From: WTFY01 sp965205275
Lineage (GTDB): Bacteria; Pseudomonadota; Gammaproteobacteria; UBA4575
Assembly: GCA_965205275.1 (NCBI GenBank)
Contig: OZ242168.1
Span: 558,001-622,000, forward strand
DNA: 64,000 nucleotides
Reading direction: 5' to 3'
The translations under genes and the position numbers were made by a program. Positions 62,355 through 64,000 of this stretch are shown piece by piece. Each line of letters starts with the position of its first letter. The stretch's first letter is position 1. Below the pieces are notes generated by a model. That model searched no databases, had not been told where the DNA came from, and was given only the letters and a program-made list of their open reading frames with translations.

Positions 62355-63521
62355 GTCTGCAACGCAATCGGTTGCTGGAAAGATCGGCTGTACGCCGGAA
62401 ACACTGAGAAAGTGGATTCGACAAGTGGAGATTGATCAGGGAGGGAGGTCTGGTCTCACGACGGATCACGCTCAGAAATTCAAGGAACTGGAACGTGAAG
62501 TACGCGAACTGAAGCGGGCGAATGAGATCTTGCGAAAGGCAGCGGCTTTTTTCGCCCAGGCGGAGTTCGACCGCCGACCGAGGTAATGGTGTCATTTATT
62601 GATCACTATCGAGACGACCACGGTGTCGAGCCGATCTGCGCCGTATTGCCGGTCGCACCGTCGACGTATTATCGCGTCAAACAACTGGAATCGTATCCGC
62701 AGCGACGCTCAGCCCGTGCTCGCACAGACGCGGTGCTGGAAATCGAGATCAGCCGTGTCGGGCATGAAAACCGATGTGTTTAGGGTGCGCGTAAGGTTTG
62801 GAAGCAACTCAAGCGAGAGTCGATTGTGGCTGCGCGCTGCACCGTGGAGCGGTTGATGAGGAAACTGAGCTTGGCAGGGATCAGGCGCGGTCGACGCTGC
62901 AAGACGACCCTTCCGGCAGACTTGGCCGATCACCCTTTGGACCGGGTGAATCGTCAGTTTGTCGCAGCGCGACCGAATCAGCTTTGGGTGGCCGATATCA
63001 CGTATGTGAGGACCCGATCCGGGTTTGTGTATGTGGCGTTTGTGGTGGATGTGTTCTCACGTTTTATCGTGGGTTGGCGTGTTCTGAAATCAATGCAGAC
63101 AGCGTTGGTTCTGGATGCGCTGGAACAAGCGCTGTGGGCCCGGGGAAAGCCACGAGGGGTCATACATCACAGTGATCGTGGCAGCCAGTACCTCTCGATT
63201 CGTTACACCGAGCGACTGGATGAGGCGGGGTTCAACGCATCGGTTGGAAGGGTTGGTGATGCTTACGACAATGCCTTGGCTGAAACCATCAACGGCCTGT
63301 ACAAAACGGAAGTGATCTACAAAGCGGGTCCCTGGCGGGGCCTGGAGGCCGTGGAACAGGCCACCTTGACCTGGGTGGACTGGTTCAATCATCGGCGATT
63401 GCTCCAACCGATTGGCGATGTACCACCTGCTGAATACGAAATGATGTATTATCAACTAACCGAGTCGGCTCAAGCAGCATGACTCAAACTAAACAGTCTC
63501 CGGTAAACCCGGGGCGATTCA
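62355..63521 (+). mobile_element. IS3-family element, copy 2 (5'-truncated)
   Basis: From 62355 the sequence follows copy 1 (about 52709 onward) almost exactly; the first ~140 bases, including the left repeat and the orfA start, are missing at the IS21 edge. The right repeat CCGGGGCGATTCA ends at 63521. orfA survives as a C-terminal piece only (to 62586). One or two base differences from copy 1 were noticed (for example GAGCCGATC for GAGTCGATC). Confidence 0.88.
62586..63482 (+). pseudogene. IS3-family OrfB with an internal TAG (copy 2)
   Basis: As in copy 1 the frame is broken by TAG right after HENRCV (62781-62783). The region from 62826 to 63482 encodes the same DDE domain. The shared stop shows that the mutation came before duplication of this element. 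Confidence 0.85.
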
Positions 63522-63522
63522 C

Positions 63523-63576
63523 ACCGACCATTTCATCGATGAGTATCTACGTGTGAATGCGGATGCTTGCGAATAG
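63523..63576 (+). pseudogene. C-terminal scrap of an unknown gene
   Basis: Directly after the IS3 end the frame TDHFIDEYLRVNADACE then TAG looks like the end of a protein cut by the element. Too short to place in a family. Confidence 0.35.
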
Positions 63577-64000
63577 ACAACTTTAACCACTAACAAAACA
63601 TGTGAATAAGATTAAAATATTGTAAATACAAGACCTTAAACTAGGAAATTCCGAAAAGTAATTGGACCAGACCCTGATACGAATGTACAAAATGAATTTA
63701 TGTATACTCATTGCCTAAAATGCAATGCGTCTGATTAGAAAAGTGCTATTCTCTATTAAGATTCATCTGGTTTCCCAAATAGCTCCGCTCAGCGTTATCT
63801 CTCAAAAGAAGTGAACTCAAGACTCATACGCCGAAGGTTGGGTACGATTCGTGTAAAGCGATTATGAAACACCCCAGCCAAGAAGACTATCCGTCATAAA
63901 AACCCAAGGGAAACAAGTGTGGCGAATGAATGGGAACCCACAACTCTAAAACTGAAGCGCCTGTATACCAGTGTCTGGCTGCAGTAAACCTGAATACCAC
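63577..64000. other. Gene-free end of window
   Basis: About 424 AT-rich bases with no frame above 60 codons, no tRNA and no clear repeat. It may be decayed island DNA. Confidence 0.45.

Noticed and set aside
1..64000. CRISPR arrays, rRNA genes or a chromosomal origin
   Set aside because: No regularly spaced repeats, no rRNA-like sequence and no DnaA-box cluster were seen. Repetition in the window is due to ISs and to protein repeats (ankyrin, Sel1).

Overview
The window reads as a piece of a gammaproteobacterial genome of moderate GC content. Many genes have typical gammaproteobacterial forms (Prc, DsbB, GltA, MetX, MobA/MobB, MoeB, MoaA, DUF1244, the LplT-acyltransferase fusion). An ATP sulfurylase of the homo-oligomeric Sat type and a CbbO/NorD-type VWA protein would suit a sulfur-oxidising, possibly autotrophic lineage. 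The high density of insertion sequences, with an ankyrin-repeat and a Sel1-repeat protein on an island, would suit a host-associated life. Species assignment is not possible from the window alone.

Layout. (1) Positions 1-5081: an AT-rich, tightly packed gene set on the plus strand: a fumarase/aspartase-superfamily lyase, a D-cysteine desulfhydrase-like PLP enzyme, an acylating aldehyde dehydrogenase and a GMC oxidoreductase. It looks like a small-molecule catabolic operon, possibly for an organosulfonate. (2) 5082-8137: a scrambled block of IS3 and IS256 pieces, partly palindromic, with an error-rich centre. It joins region 1 to the rest and may be an assembly artefact. (3) 8138-41389: ordinary chromosome. 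It holds membrane and redox genes (LplT-like fusion, ferredoxin, Dps, DUF2182/DUF1326 pair), sat, MsrB, metX, gltA, molybdenum-cofactor genes (mobA, mobB, moeB, moaA), Prc, a VWA protein, transporters and a DUF2237 gene with an in-frame TGA that may encode selenocysteine. (4) 41508-41678: tRNA-Cys and tRNA-Leu. (5) 41679-59056: an accessory island beginning at tRNA-Leu, with a frameshifted P4-type integrase, an AlpA regulator, strong GC hairpins, an IS481 element, Sel1 and ankyrin proteins, an IS110 element nested in an IS3 element, an Abi-C protein, decayed fragments, a DUF4143 ATPase, an IS256 element and a HigBA module. (6) 59057-64000: a second integrative unit marked by the 3' end of tRNA-Arg, with an integrase, an overlapping small gene cut by an IS21 element, and a truncated IS3 copy.

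How the genes fit together. Molybdenum-cofactor synthesis is spread over three places (MoaA; MoeB; MobA/MobB). Disulfide and thiol chemistry recurs (DsbB, TlpA-like protein, exported MsrB, ferredoxin). The island is a graveyard of defence and mobility genes. The most interesting signals are the TGA-containing DUF2237 gene with a hairpin just after the TGA, the structured RNA candidate beside the IS110 transposase, the LplT fusion lacking its acyltransferase His/Asp pair, and the unusual AT-rich operon whose linkage to the rest is doubtful.
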